Of a DNA stretch of 64,000 nt, positions 43,914 through 52,868 are shown piece after piece. The notes under the pieces were generated by a model, which made no database searches, was not told the DNA's origin, and saw only the letters and a program-made list of their open reading frames with translations. The stretch comes from CAWCXF01 sp963799455 (GTDB lineage Bacteria > Pseudomonadota > Alphaproteobacteria > Rhodobacterales > Rhodobacteraceae): assembly GCA_963799455.1 (NCBI GenBank), contig CAWCXF010000008.1, positions 620,001-684,000 of the forward strand. Reading direction: 5' to 3'. Within the stretch, counting starts at the first letter, position 1; every line of letters begins with the position of its first letter. Position numbers and translations under genes: made by a program.

Positions 43914-45506
43914 ATGCAGCGCTTCGCCGCCCTCTTCGCAGCCCTCGACGGCACCACCAAGGTCAACCCGAAGGTGGCCGCGCTCGCGGACTACTTCCGC
44001 CACGCGCCCGAGCCCGACCGGGTGTGGACCGTGGCGCTGCTGTCGGGGCGCAGGCCCAAGCGCACCGTGACGGCCACGCGCCTGCGCGAGTGGGCGGCCG
44101 AGCGCGCCGGCATCCCGCTGTGGCTCTTCGAGGAGTCCTACCCGATCGTCGGCGACCTCGCCGAGACCATCGCGCTGGTGCTGCCGCCGCCCTCGCGCGG
44201 CTCGGACGCCTCGCTGACCGAGTGGATCGGGCGCATCCGCGCGCTGCCCCGGATGGAGGAGGCCGAGCGGCGCGCGGCGATCCTCGACGCCTGGGACCAG
44301 ATCAGCACGACCGAGCGGTTTCTCTACAACAAGCTCATCACCGGGGGCTTCCGCGTGGGCGTCTCGCAGAAGCTGATGACGCGGGCGCTCGCGCAGGCGA
44401 CCGATCTGCCCGAGGCCGACCTCGCGCACCGGCTGATGGGCTCGTGGCGGCCCGACACGACGAGCTGGCACGAGCTGATCGTCGCCCACGACCCGAAGGC
44501 GGACCTGTCGCGGCCCTACCCGTTCTACCTCGCCTACCAGCTCGACGATCCGCCCGAGGCGATCGGCGCGGCCGCCGACTGGGCGGCGGAGTGGAAGTGG
44601 GACGGCATCCGCGGCCAGCTCATCCTGAGGGGCGGCGCGCATCACCTCTGGTCGCGCGGCGAGGATCTCATCACCGATCGGTTCCCGGAGTTCTCGGGGC
44701 TGCGCGACTTCGTGCCCGACGGCACGGTGATCGACGGCGAGGTGCTGGCGTGGTCGGACGCGGCACCCCTGCCCTTCGCGCAGCTCCAGCGGCGGATCGG
44801 GCGCAAGAGCGTGCCGAAGGCGCTGCTGGCCGAGGCGCCCGCGGTTCTGATGGCCTACGACCTGCTGGAGTGGGAGGGCCGCGACATCCGCGAGCGGCCG
44901 TGGGAGGCGCGCCGCGCGCTGCTCGCCGATCTTGTGGCGCGCGCCCCGGGCCACGCGCCGCTGCGGCTGTCGGAGCCGATCGCGTTCGCGGATTGGGACG
45001 CGCTGGCCGCCGCGCGGGAGGGCTCGCGCGAGCGCGGCGCCGAGGGGGTGATGATCAAGCGGCACGCCTCGCCGTATCTCTCCGGGCGGCGCAAGGGGGA
45101 CTGGTGGAAGTGGAAGGTCGATCCGCTCGTGATCGATGCCGTGATGGTCTACGCGCAGGCGGGCCATGGGCGGCGGGCCAACCTCTTCACAGACTTCACC
45201 TTCGCCGTCTGGTCGGGGGAGGCGCTGGTGCCGTTCACCAAGGCCTATTCGGGGCTCACCGATGCCGAGTTCCGCCGGATCACGTCCTGGGTGCGGAGGA
45301 ATACTTTGGAGCGCTACGGCCCGGTGCGCGCCGTGCGCCCTTGCCACGTGTTCGAGATCGCCTTCGAGGGCATCCAGGCGAGCCCCCGCCACAAGTCCGG
45401 CGTGGCGCTGCGCTTCCCCCGGATGGCCCGCTGGCGCGAGGACAAGCCGGTGTCGGAGGCCGGAACGCTCGACGAGTTGAAGGGGATGCTTGACGCCTAT
45501 GGCTAG
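43914..45506 (+). CDS. ATP-dependent DNA ligase (LigC/LigB-like, cisplatin-type cluster)
   Basis: 530 residues. An N-terminal DNA-binding domain (FAALFAALDGTTKVNPKVAAL) is followed by the nucleotidyltransferase domain with the adenylated Lys near 228 in EWKWDGIRGQ, then DGTVIDGEVLAW (motif III), GAEGVMIKRHASPY (motif IV) and WWKWKVDPL (motif V), and an OB domain. With the exonuclease it forms part of a four-gene repair module that usually also has an Lhr-like helicase and a phosphoesterase; these are absent here. The stop TAG lies inside the CTAG next to the IS remnant, so the IS may have supplied or preserved the stop. Confidence 0.94.
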   Translation: MQRFAALFAALDGTTKVNPKVAALADYFRHAPEPDRVWTVALLSGRRPKRTVTATRLREWAAERAGIPLWLFEESYPIVGDLAETIALVLPPPSRGSDASLTEWIGRIRALPRMEEAERRAAILDAWDQISTTERFLYNKLITGGFRVGVSQKLMTRALAQATDLPEADLAHRLMGSWRPDTTSWHELIVAHDPKADLSRPYPFYLAYQLDDPPEAIGAAADWAAEWKWDGIRGQLILRGGAHHLWSRGEDLITDRFPEFSGLRDFVPDGTVIDGEVLAWSDAAPLPFAQLQRRIGRKSVPKALLAEAPAVLMAYDLLEWEGRDIRERPWEARRALLADLVARAPGHAPLRLSEPIAFADWDALAAAREGSRERGAEGVMIKRHASPYLSGRRKGDWWKWKVDPLVIDAVMVYAQAGHGRRANLFTDFTFAVWSGEALVPFTKAYSGLTDAEFRRITSWVRRNTLERYGPVRAVRPCHVFEIAFEGIQASPRHKSGVALRFPRMARWREDKPVSEAGTLDELKGMLDAYG

Positions 45507-45507
45507 G

Positions 45508-45919
45508 CCGTGTTGACAAGAGGGTTCCGCCGACTGCTTGGATGTGATCCCCTGCCATGTGGGCCGGCCAGCGGTCATGGCGCGTGGTCTGATGTCGGAC
45601 GCGGAGTGGGCGTTCTTCGAGCCGTTCTTGCGCGGAGTGCGTGCGCCACAGGGCCGGCCTGCCGGCGATCATCGCCGCGTGCTCGACGGGGTGTTCGCTG
45701 CTTCGCGCGGCCCTTCGGGTCTGGATCGCGCGGACCGATCGCGCGGACCGGCAGCGCCTGGCGCGACCTGCCCGAGGAGTGAGGGCAAGTGGTCCAGCGT
45801 CTACCGCCAGTTCCGGCGCTGGACGCTGGTGGGGCTGTGGGAGGCGATCCTGGAGGCGCTGAACGAGGGCGCGGCCAAGATCGAGCCTGCGCCGGACCGG
45901 CTGCGGATGGTCGACAGCA
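45508..45919 (+). mobile_element. Left remnant of an IS5-family (IS427-group-like) element
   Basis: It begins at GCCGTGTTGACAAGAG right after CTAG (45504-45507). The first transposase frame follows: LMSDAEWAFFEPFLRG, GRPAGDHRRVLDGVF, then IARTGSAWRDLPEE one frame away, back to GKWSSVYRQFRRWTLVGLWEAILEALNEGAA, ending at RMVDS just where the DST catalytic motif should be. A 13-bp direct duplication (GATCGCGCGGACC twice, about 45726-45751) explains part of the frame loss. The remnant stops where the next IS begins. Confidence 0.85.
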
Positions 45920-47015
45920 GGCTCTGTTGCACGGATCGGTTGAAGGTCGGTTTCCCCCTTTCCCCCGCGGGGTTCAGCCGACGGGCTGGGTGACGGGGAT
46001 GCCGAGTGCGGTGTAGCGGTTTAGGATGGCGATGCGGACTTGGAGTTCGGCGGTCTGGCGGTCGAAATCTCTCGCGGCAAGCTTCTGACCGAGCCGCTTC
46101 ATGCAGTTCATCTTGGTCTCGGCGCGGCTTCGGCGGTGGTATCCGCTCCACCGTCGCCAGATGGTCCGGCCGAGGCGCTTGATGGCGCGCAGGGCTTCGT
46201 TCCGCGCTTGCGCCCCTGGGCTGTCTCTCTTCCACGGCTTGGCGTTGCGCCGGGGTGGGACGATGGCCTCTGCCCCCCGGCCCGCGATGGCATCGTGGCA
46301 GGCGCGCGTGTCGTAGGCGCCGTCGGCCGTGACGGAGACGATCGGCTCGTCCGCCGAGATCTGCCCGAGCAGGTCCGGCAGCACGGGCGCGTCGCCGACA
46401 TTGCTGCTGGTGATCTCGACACCCCGGACCTCGAGCGTCGCCTCGTCGACAGCGAGGTGGACCTTGCGCCAGACCCGCCTGCGCGCCCCGCCATGCTTGC
46501 GCGCATGCCACTCGCCCTCACCCCGGACCTTGATCCCGGTGCTGTCCACCAGCAGGTGCAGCGACCCGTTCGAGCCCCGGTAGGGCAACTGCACGGCCAG
46601 CGTCCTCTGCCGGCGGCATAGCGTCGAGTAGTCCGGCACCAGCCAGTCCAGCCCCGCGAGCTTCAGCAGGCTCGCGACGAAGCCCGTCGTCTGCCTGAGC
46701 GGGAGGCCGAACAGCACCTTGATCGTCAGGCAGGCCTGGATGGCGGCGTCGCTGTAGACCGCCTGCCCGCCGCGCTTGCCCGACGGCGCCGCGTGCCAGG
46801 GCGTCGACGGGTCGAACCATACCGTCAGCAACCCGCGCTCACGCAGCGCGGCGTTGTATGCGGACCAGTTCAAGGTGCGGTACCGGGCCGTCGAACCTGA
46901 CAGTTACCCACAAGTTTCGGCGGCGGTCTGACCGAGGTCGAAGCCCGCCACGAGGTCTGCGAGGCGGGAGAAGCCCCGCCACATCACGATGGTGCCTGGT
47001 GGCCCGTCGTGCCGT

Positions 47016-48741
47016 TGTCAGGCGTCACGGCAAACTGGTCCGGCCTGTTGCCTCATCTGAGAATGTTACCGAGCGCCGCGGCCTCAGGCGGCGCCAGAGC
47101 CGCCGCTTCTTGACCGGGCGGGAGCGTCAGCGCCGCCGTTCCGAGCCGGATCATCCTCTTCGCCTGCTCTGCCCGCCACGCCTTCACGAGCCGCTGCGTG
47201 GTGCGCAGATGGATGTCGGCGAACCGGTCGGGATGGCGCTCCTTGAGCCAGGCCAGCAGGGCGACCGCCGTCATCTCGGGCTGCGCCTCGAGCCATGCCT
47301 CGATCTCGGCCCGGTGGGGATCGAGCATCGACGGGCGTTTCGGGATCGGCCTCACTCGGCGATAGGGGCGGCGGTGAATTGCGCGGCGCTCACCGTTCTT
47401 CTCGGCACGGGAGACGCTGGCCGCGAGGTTGACGGCGACGGGCGTCTCCCCCGAGGCTGCCGCGGCGCCGCGCTGGTCGACGCGCCGGCCCAACTCGGCC
47501 TGCGCCGCCCGGATCGTCGCCAGCGCGATCACGGGGTAAGCCCGTCCTCTCAGCTCGGCGATGCGCGCCATGCTCTCCGTGTCGAGCCGTCCCGAGGCCA
47601 GAGCCCGATCGGCCGGCGTGGCCGGCGGGTGCCAGCGCTTCGTCACCTTCGCGCCGACGCGGGTCTTCTCGCGCAGCTTGAACGAGGGCTGGAACAGATT
47701 CACATGCAGCCGGGCCGCCGCGTAGAGCCGAGCGAGCGCCTTGGCAGAGACCACGCCCTCGAAGCGGCCGTAGCCGACAAGCCTTCGAACGATCGCCCCG
47801 TTCTTCTGCTCCACCCAGGCCTGGTCATTCTTGCGGTAGGCCCGCGAGCGAGTGACCTCGAGCCCCTGCGCCCGGCACCAGGAGACCACCGGCTCGTTCA
47901 TGAAGGCGCCGTCGTTGTCGAAGTCGACGCCCCTGAGGGGGAAGGGGAAGAGCTCTCGCGCCGCCTGCAGCGCCTCGAGCGCGAGCGCGCCCGCCCGCAT
48001 CAGCACCGGCACGCACTCGGTCCAGCCCGTCGCGATGTCGGTCAGCACCATCGTCTGCACGAAGGCGCCGGCCGCGCTGACGCCGGAATGCGCCACGAAG
48101 TCGACCTCCACGAAGCCCGGAGGAGGATCGCCCCAGTCCGCGAAGGTCCTCACCGGCACCGACCGGCGCACCGCCGAGCTGAAGCCGGCCCGCCGCCTGC
48201 GCCCCTGCGCCGCCGCGATGCGCGTCTCCGACAGCAGCCGGTCGATCGTAGCCGGGCTGATCGCGAGGAGCTTCGCTCGCAGTCCCTCGTCAGCTGCAAG
48301 CTGCCCGTGTCGCTCCAGCGCCGGCAGCAAGACCAGGATCATCGGCACGAGCCGCTTCGAGCACACCCGGTCCGACGCCTCCCAGAGCAGGACCAGCGCT
48401 GCCTTCACGGCGGTGCCGTAGAGCGTCTTCGGCCTACCTCGGGAGCGCCTCTCCTCGGTGGGCGCACGGAGCAGGCGGATGGCGTGCTTGCGATGAAGCC
48501 CCGTCAGCGCGACGAACTCGTCGAGGATCGCGCCCTTCGCGGCCCGCCCGCTCACCGCGTACCGCTCCCTCGTCGCCGCCGCCACCTCGGCTCGTGCCGC
48601 CATGCTGATCCTCCCCGCCATCGCTCTGCCGCTCGCCGCCCCGCCTCGGCGGCGCGTAGCGACCAAGGCGCGGCGATGGCAGCGTCGGGTAACGTCTCAT
48701 GTGAGGCAATGCGCCGGGCCAGTTCCGAATGTCGCTTGATA
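47016..48741 (-). mobile_element. Innermost insertion element with an rve-type transposase, 5-bp duplication
   Basis: 1726 bp flanked by GCCGT on both sides (47011-47015 and 48742-48746). The ends are imperfect inverted repeats: TGTCAGGCG and TATCAAGCG outermost, then AACTGGTCCGGCC against AACTGGCCCGGCG, TTGCCTCA, and GGTAAC farther in. One transposase gene fills it. The group cannot be named by eye; unclassified ISNCY or IS1202-like are candidates. Confidence 0.85.
47053..48603 (-). CDS. rve-fold (DDE) transposase
   Basis: 516 residues from ATG 48603, which has GGGGAGG 7 bp upstream. An N-terminal helix-turn-helix part (GAILDEFVALTGLHRKHAIRLLR) and a linker lead to the integrase core: Asp in FVEVDFVAHSGVS and LTDIATGWTE, Asp in VDFDNDGAFMN, and Glu about 34 residues on in YRKNDQAWVEQKNG. 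The C-terminal part is basic (RRPYRRVRPIPKRPSML). The gene looks intact, so this is the one element in the stack likely to have been active last. Confidence 0.88.
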   Translation of the reverse strand: MAARAEVAAATRERYAVSGRAAKGAILDEFVALTGLHRKHAIRLLRAPTEERRSRGRPKTLYGTAVKAALVLLWEASDRVCSKRLVPMILVLLPALERHGQLAADEGLRAKLLAISPATIDRLLSETRIAAAQGRRRRAGFSSAVRRSVPVRTFADWGDPPPGFVEVDFVAHSGVSAAGAFVQTMVLTDIATGWTECVPVLMRAGALALEALQAARELFPFPLRGVDFDNDGAFMNEPVVSWCRAQGLEVTRSRAYRKNDQAWVEQKNGAIVRRLVGYGRFEGVVSAKALARLYAAARLHVNLFQPSFKLREKTRVGAKVTKRWHPPATPADRALASGRLDTESMARIAELRGRAYPVIALATIRAAQAELGRRVDQRGAAAASGETPVAVNLAASVSRAEKNGERRAIHRRPYRRVRPIPKRPSMLDPHRAEIEAWLEAQPEMTAVALLAWLKERHPDRFADIHLRTTQRLVKAWRAEQAKRMIRLGTAALTLPPGQEAAALAPPEAAALGNILR

Positions 48742-50230
48742 GCCGTCGCGCGAGGTGGCCTCCGAGGCGGGCGACGCGGATCAGATAGGAGTTCAGGTCA
48801 CGGGCGTCGTTCGCTCGGCTGGGTCTCGCTGTGGCCCGATCGAGGACCTCGATCTCCGTGGCGGTGAACACGGCCGCGGGCGATGCGCGGGGGCCATCTC
48901 GCCGCAGCATGGTGAGCCAGTGAATGCGCCAGGCGACGACGCAGCACAGCGCGATGAGGTTGGCCAGGCGATGGGCGGTCGTGAGGCGGGCGTCCTCGAT
49001 CAGGCATCCCGTCTTCAGAGTCTTGAAGAAGGTCTCGATGCCCCAGCGGCGGGCGTACCACCCCAGCAGGCGGACGGCGCCGTCATGGGTCGCGACCTCG
49101 AGATTGGTGATCAGCTTCCACAGCAGCGGCGGCCGGTCCGACGGCGGGTCGATCTCCTCGGCGTGGATGACCTGCAGCCGCTGGTGGGCGTAGCGCCTCT
49201 GCTTCCCGATCGGCAGGCGGACCGTCATGGTTGCGAACCTCACCGAGAGCAGCGCGTCCTGCTCCCGCCCGGACGCGTCGCGAAAGCCGACCCGGTGCGT
49301 TCCGCTCGGGGCGACGTCGCGCATCACCTGCGCGATGGTGGTGCGACCGTCCTCCGCCAGGCGGTCGACGCAGCCGCGCACGAGGAAGTTCGTTCCGAGT
49401 TCCTGCGCGAGGCAGAACAGCTCGTAGATGTCGCTCTCACGGTCGCCAATGTGGACGCAGCGGCCGGGCGCGCCGATCAGCTCGGTGGACTGGCGCAGAT
49501 TCTCGAGCCACCGGATGCTCTCCTTGGCCTCGATGGGGATGCGCGTCCGGTTGAGCCTACGCTCGAGCGAGTTCGGGCCCTTGAACTTGGCGCGCGACCA
49601 GACCTTCACCGCGGTCAGGCCGAGCGGCAGGCCGTCGGGCGTGACCGCGAGGCTCGCATGCATGAGCAGGCCGCACAGGGCGTGTTGGCGGAAGCGGCCG
49701 TCCCTTTCCTTCCGTCCCGTGGACGTCTTCGTGAACCCGATCCTCTCCGGCGACGTCCGGGTGAAGGTGAACTCCGTGGTGTCCTGGATCACCAGGACCG
49801 GCCCGTCGGTCGCCCGGACGCGCAGCGCCGAGGCGCCAAAGTGGCCGGCCAGGATCCTGTCCTCGCTCACCTTGTCGTTCGCGAAGAAGCGGTACGCCGC
49901 CTTCGTGTTGGCCCAGTCCTGGAACGCCGTCGGTAGCGACCGGCCGGGCCGCTCCCCCAGGGCCGCCAGCATCGCGCCCAGTCGCCTGTTCAGCCGCGCG
50001 TCGCCCAACTCGCAGCCCGCCGTCTCCCTCTCGACCCAGCCCACCATGCCCGCACCTGCTCCATCACCGGTGCCGGACAAGGAATCACGCCCCCTCCGCC
50101 CGCATCAACAGAAGAACACCGCCGCCGAAACTTGTGGGTAACTGTCAGCCGGTGCAGGCTTGGACATGCCCAGCAGCTATGTCGCTGAACCCCCGATGCG
50201 AATCCCGGGTAAGCTTCATGCAACAAGGCC

Positions 50231-50680
50231 CGTCGAGATCCGCAAGTTTTAAACTGAGACACTGCCCGAGGGCAGGGATCGGCCACTGGGGTCCGGGCGC
50301 GGGACGGGAGCCGCGCCCTCGGGACGCGCCGAGGCGCCCGGACCGGGGCGGGCGCCCACGCGCCCCCCGCGTCCTTTCCGTCCCCGGCTCCCCAAGCGGA
50401 TCCTCGCATCCCGTCGGCGCCGCCTGCGCACCCTTGGGATCGCATGCGGGCCCGGCACGCGGAGGCGCCGCGACCGGACCCCGCGAGCCGCCCCGCCCAC
50501 GGAGCACCGGCGCGCCCGCCCCTCAGGGCCCGGCCGCCCGCCGGCCGGCAGGGCGTGGGGCGGCAGGGCGTGGGGCGGCTCGCCCCCCGTGCGTCGGCGC
50601 ACGGGCGCGGCACCCCATGCGGGGCTGTCCGCCCCGGCCCTGCACCCTAGCTCGAAGCCCGAGCATCACGGGAGGCTGCG
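50231..50680. other. Spacer after the IS stack, no gene
   Basis: About 450 bp. The first 40 bp are AT-richer (GCAAGTTTTAAACTGAGACA) and unlike the chromosome around them, so they may be a further IS scrap. The rest is very GC-rich with the near-repeat GGGGCGGCAGGGCGTGGGGC at about 50557-50580. I see no ORF, RNA or terminator that I can support. Confidence 0.4.
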
Positions 50681-51673
50681 ATGGGACTCTTGGTCCGCGG
50701 CGAATGGAAGGACCGCTGGTACGACACCGAGGGGTCGGGCGGCAAGTTCGAGCGCGACACGTCGCGGTTCCGCCGCTGGGTCACGCCCGACGGCGCACCC
50801 GGCCCCTCGGGCGAGGGCGGCTTCCCGGCCGCCTCGGGGCGCTACCACCTCTACGTCTCGCTGGCCTGCCCCTGGGCGCACCGGACGCTGATCCTGCGCA
50901 GCCTCAAGGGCCTGGAGGACCACATCGGCGTCTCGGTCGTGCATCCCGACATGCTCGACGAGGGCTGGGAGTTCCGCACCGACTTCCCCGGCGCCACCGG
51001 CGACCGGCTGATGGGCCTGCCCTACCTGCGCGACGTGTATCTGCGCGCCGACCCCGACTGCTCGGGCCGCGTCACGGTGCCGGTGCTGTGGGACGCCGAG
51101 CGCGGGACGATCGTGTCCAACGAATCCTCCGAGATCGTGCGGATGCTCAACTCCGCCTTCGACGCCATCACCGGCGACGGGGAGGACTTCTGGCCCGAGC
51201 CGCTCCGCTCCGAGATCGAGGCGGTCAACGCGCGCGTCTACGATCACGTCAACAACGGCGTCTACAAGGCGGGCTTCGCCACGACGCAGGAGGCCTACGA
51301 CGAGGCCGTCCACCCGCTCTTCGAGACGATGGACTGGCTCGACGCGCGGCTCGCGGACCGCACCTTCCTCATGGGCGAGCGGCCGACCGAGGCCGACTGG
51401 CGGCTCTTCACGACGCTGGCGCGGTTCGACCCGGTCTATCACGGGCACTTCAAATGCAACCGCCGCAGGCTGGTGGATCACGAGCATCTGTGGCCCTACG
51501 CGCGCAGGCTTTACCAGTGGCCGGGCGTGCGCGAGACCGTGCGGCCCGACCACTACGTGCGGCACTACCACTACAGCCACGCGACGATAAACTCGCACCG
51601 TATCGTGCCGATCGGCCCCGAGATCGACTGGGACGAGGCGGTGCCCGAGGCGCCGCGCGGGCGCGCCGCCTAG
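50681..51673 (+). CDS. Glutathionyl-hydroquinone reductase (xi-class GST)
   Basis: 330 residues, the typical size. It reduces glutathionyl-hydroquinones with GSH. The catalytic Cys is at about 63 in LACPWAHRTL. Other xi-class marks: SNESSEIVRMLNSAFD, YDHVNNGVYKAGFATTQEAY, RPTEADWRLFTTLARFDPVY and HYHYSHATINSHRIVPIGP near the C-terminus. GGAGG precedes the ATG. It stands alone. Confidence 0.95.
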   Translation: MGLLVRGEWKDRWYDTEGSGGKFERDTSRFRRWVTPDGAPGPSGEGGFPAASGRYHLYVSLACPWAHRTLILRSLKGLEDHIGVSVVHPDMLDEGWEFRTDFPGATGDRLMGLPYLRDVYLRADPDCSGRVTVPVLWDAERGTIVSNESSEIVRMLNSAFDAITGDGEDFWPEPLRSEIEAVNARVYDHVNNGVYKAGFATTQEAYDEAVHPLFETMDWLDARLADRTFLMGERPTEADWRLFTTLARFDPVYHGHFKCNRRRLVDHEHLWPYARRLYQWPGVRETVRPDHYVRHYHYSHATINSHRIVPIGPEIDWDEAVPEAPRGRAA

Positions 51674-51693
51674 TGCTGGGCCCCGTGCTGGGC

Positions 51694-52056
51694 CTAGTGC
51701 TGGCCGCCCCAGTAGTCCACCATCGCCGCGAGATCCTCGGGCGGGGTCGAGGCGCCGAGGAAGCCGCGGGCGTTCGGGACGTGGCGGAAGATCGAGCCGT
51801 CCGAGAAGAACGAGGTGGAGGTGACGAACACCACCTTGGCGTCGGGGCGCGCCACCGAGGCGTAGTCGGCGATGGCGAAGGCCGATCCCTCCTCGGGCAG
51901 CAGGTTGAGCACGATGACCTGGACGTCGCGGCCGCGCAGCACCTCGATCGCCCCGTCCTGGTCGTGGACGAGCGAGACCTCGGCGCCCATGCGCTCCAGG
52001 TGGCGGCCCCAGATCCCGCCGAGCTCCCGGCTGGGCTCCACGATCAGGACGTGCAT
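51694..52056 (-). CDS. Receiver-like protein lacking the phospho-acceptor Asp
   Basis: 120 residues with the response-regulator receiver pattern: MHVLIVEPSRELGGIWGRHLERMGAEV (beta1-alpha1; acidic pair reduced to one Glu), VQVIVLNLLPEEGSAFAI (beta3, where Asn replaces the usual Asp), and KVVFVTSTSFFSDGSIF (beta4 with Thr). It therefore should not be phosphorylated in the normal way and may work as a pseudo-receiver. Start ATG 52056 is chosen; the upstream frame has no coding character. Confidence 0.72.
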   Translation of the reverse strand: MHVLIVEPSRELGGIWGRHLERMGAEVSLVHDQDGAIEVLRGRDVQVIVLNLLPEEGSAFAIADYASVARPDAKVVFVTSTSFFSDGSIFRHVPNARGFLGASTPPEDLAAMVDYWGGQH

Positions 52057-52282
52057 AAGGCCTCGCACCAACATCACCGAGGCCCCGAACGCCGAACGGC
52101 CGCCGGCCCGGCGCCTCGCCGGATCGGAGCCGCACAAACCGAACGGGACCACGTCGAAGAGAGTAGCACGAATCGACCCCCGGGTGGAGACCACATTTGA
52201 GGGGGGGCTTTACCCCGTGTCGGCGATTTGCCAAGCCCCGCACGGCCCGAATGCCCGACCCTGAGGACGAAGGACATCGCCC

Positions 52283-52702
52283 ATGACCGCACGAGACGGT
52301 GAGGTGCCGCGTGGGAACGTCGCCACCTGGATCACCGTGTGCACCACCTGCAAGCACCAGGAGTGGCGCGAGGGCGATCCCGAGACCTCGGGCGAGCGGC
52401 TCGCAGCGCTGGTCGAAGCGGCCGTGGAGGGGCGCGCGGGCGAGGAGGGCGTCGTGAGGGTGCGCCGCCACGCCTGCCTGATGGGCTGCTCGCACGCCTG
52501 CAACGCGGCGGTGCAGGCGCGGGGCAAGATGGCCTACACGCTGGGCCGCCTCGCGCCGGAGCCCGAGGCGGCGGAGGCGCTGACGGCCTGGGCCGCGCTG
52601 CACGCGGCCTCCGAGACGGGCGTGGTGGCCTACCGCTCCTGGCCCGAGCCCATCAAGGGCCACTTCGTGACGCGCCACCCGCCGCTGCCCGAGGAGCGAT
52701 GA
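52283..52702 (+). CDS. DUF1636 family metal-binding protein
   Basis: 139 residues. Cys motifs VCTTCKH near the start and ACLMGCSHACNAAV in the middle resemble thioredoxin-like ferredoxins; the ending GHFVTRHPPLP is typical of the family. DUF1636 genes are often found in cobalamin or metal-uptake clusters in alphaproteobacteria, and this one opens the second cobalamin region. The precise reaction is unknown. Confidence 0.85.
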   Translation: MTARDGEVPRGNVATWITVCTTCKHQEWREGDPETSGERLAALVEAAVEGRAGEEGVVRVRRHACLMGCSHACNAAVQARGKMAYTLGRLAPEPEAAEALTAWAALHAASETGVVAYRSWPEPIKGHFVTRHPPLPEER

Positions 52703-52724
52703 GGCGCGCGCCGGTGGCCCGCCC

Positions 52725-52794
52725 GACGGTGGCCGCGTGACGGTGGGCGCGTGACGGTGGGCGCGTGACGGTGGCCGCGTGACGGTGGCCGCGT
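52725..52794. repeat. Tandem repeat, 14-bp unit, five copies
   Basis: The unit GACGGTGGSCGCGT is repeated five times without gaps directly after the DUF1636 gene. Each copy contains GTGA in overlapping register. There is no sign of a gene in it. Confidence 0.93.
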
Positions 52795-52868
52795 GACGGG
52801 GCCGCCCGAGGAGCGGCCGGGGGGGCCGGGCGACGCCGGCCCCGCGCGCGGCGACGCCCGGCCCCGCG

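Larger units (their letters stand above)
46904..50047 (-). pseudogene. IS4/Tn5-type transposase, split near its 3' end
   Basis: The N-terminal part has the Tn5-type motif ELGDARLNRRLGAMLAAL and ANTKAAYRFFANDKVSED. Catalytic residues: Asp in VIQDTTEFTF, Asp in HIGDRESDIYELF and Glu in GIETFFKTLKTGC. Coding reads to LARR at 48742, where the inner element starts. Joining 48742 to 47010 restores the frame and a family-like end (DGPPGTIVMWRGFSRLADLV, stop at 46904-46906). Start ATG 50047 is chosen. The interrupted reading frame still runs on for about 90 wrong codons. Confidence 0.9.
46897..50148 (-). mobile_element. IS4-family (IS50-like) element with perfect 31-bp ends, itself interrupted
   Basis: The first 31 bp (46897-46927, beginning CTGACAGTTACCCACAAG) and the last 31 bp (50118-50148) are perfect inverted copies. 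The flanking 9 bp on the two sides, read on the minus strand, are CTGCACCGG and GTTCGACGG. They sit exactly where a 9-bp duplication should be but agree at only five positions. A second element (47016-48741) lies inside its transposase gene. Confidence 0.93.
45974..50167 (-). pseudogene. IS903-type transposase, split after codon 6-7
   Basis: The gene starts at ATG 50167 with MSKPAP, is cut by the IS4-type element, and resumes near 46890 with RYRTLNWSAYNAALRERG. The rest is complete: SDAAIQACLTIKVLFGLPLRQT, first catalytic Asp in LLVDSTGIKV, second in VTADGAYDTRACHDAI, and the end region with KMNCMKRLGQKLAARDFDRQ containing the catalytic Glu nearby (RSRAETK). Members normally have about 305-310 residues, which the joined gene would give. 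Confidence 0.85.
45920..50230 (-). mobile_element. IS903-like IS5-family element, interrupted by an IS4-type element
   Basis: The ends are GGCTCTGTTGCA (45920-45931) and, inverted, GGCCTTGTTGCA (50219-50230). Without the inserted element (46897-50148) the length is close to 1055 bp, the size of IS903. I could not find a matching 9-bp target duplication: the outer flanks differ, so one side may have been deleted or rearranged. Confidence 0.85.

Noticed and set aside
50647..50650. CTAG as the far target duplication of the IS427-type remnant that starts at 45508
   Set aside because: No matching inverted repeat end lies next to it, so the match of four bases may be chance.
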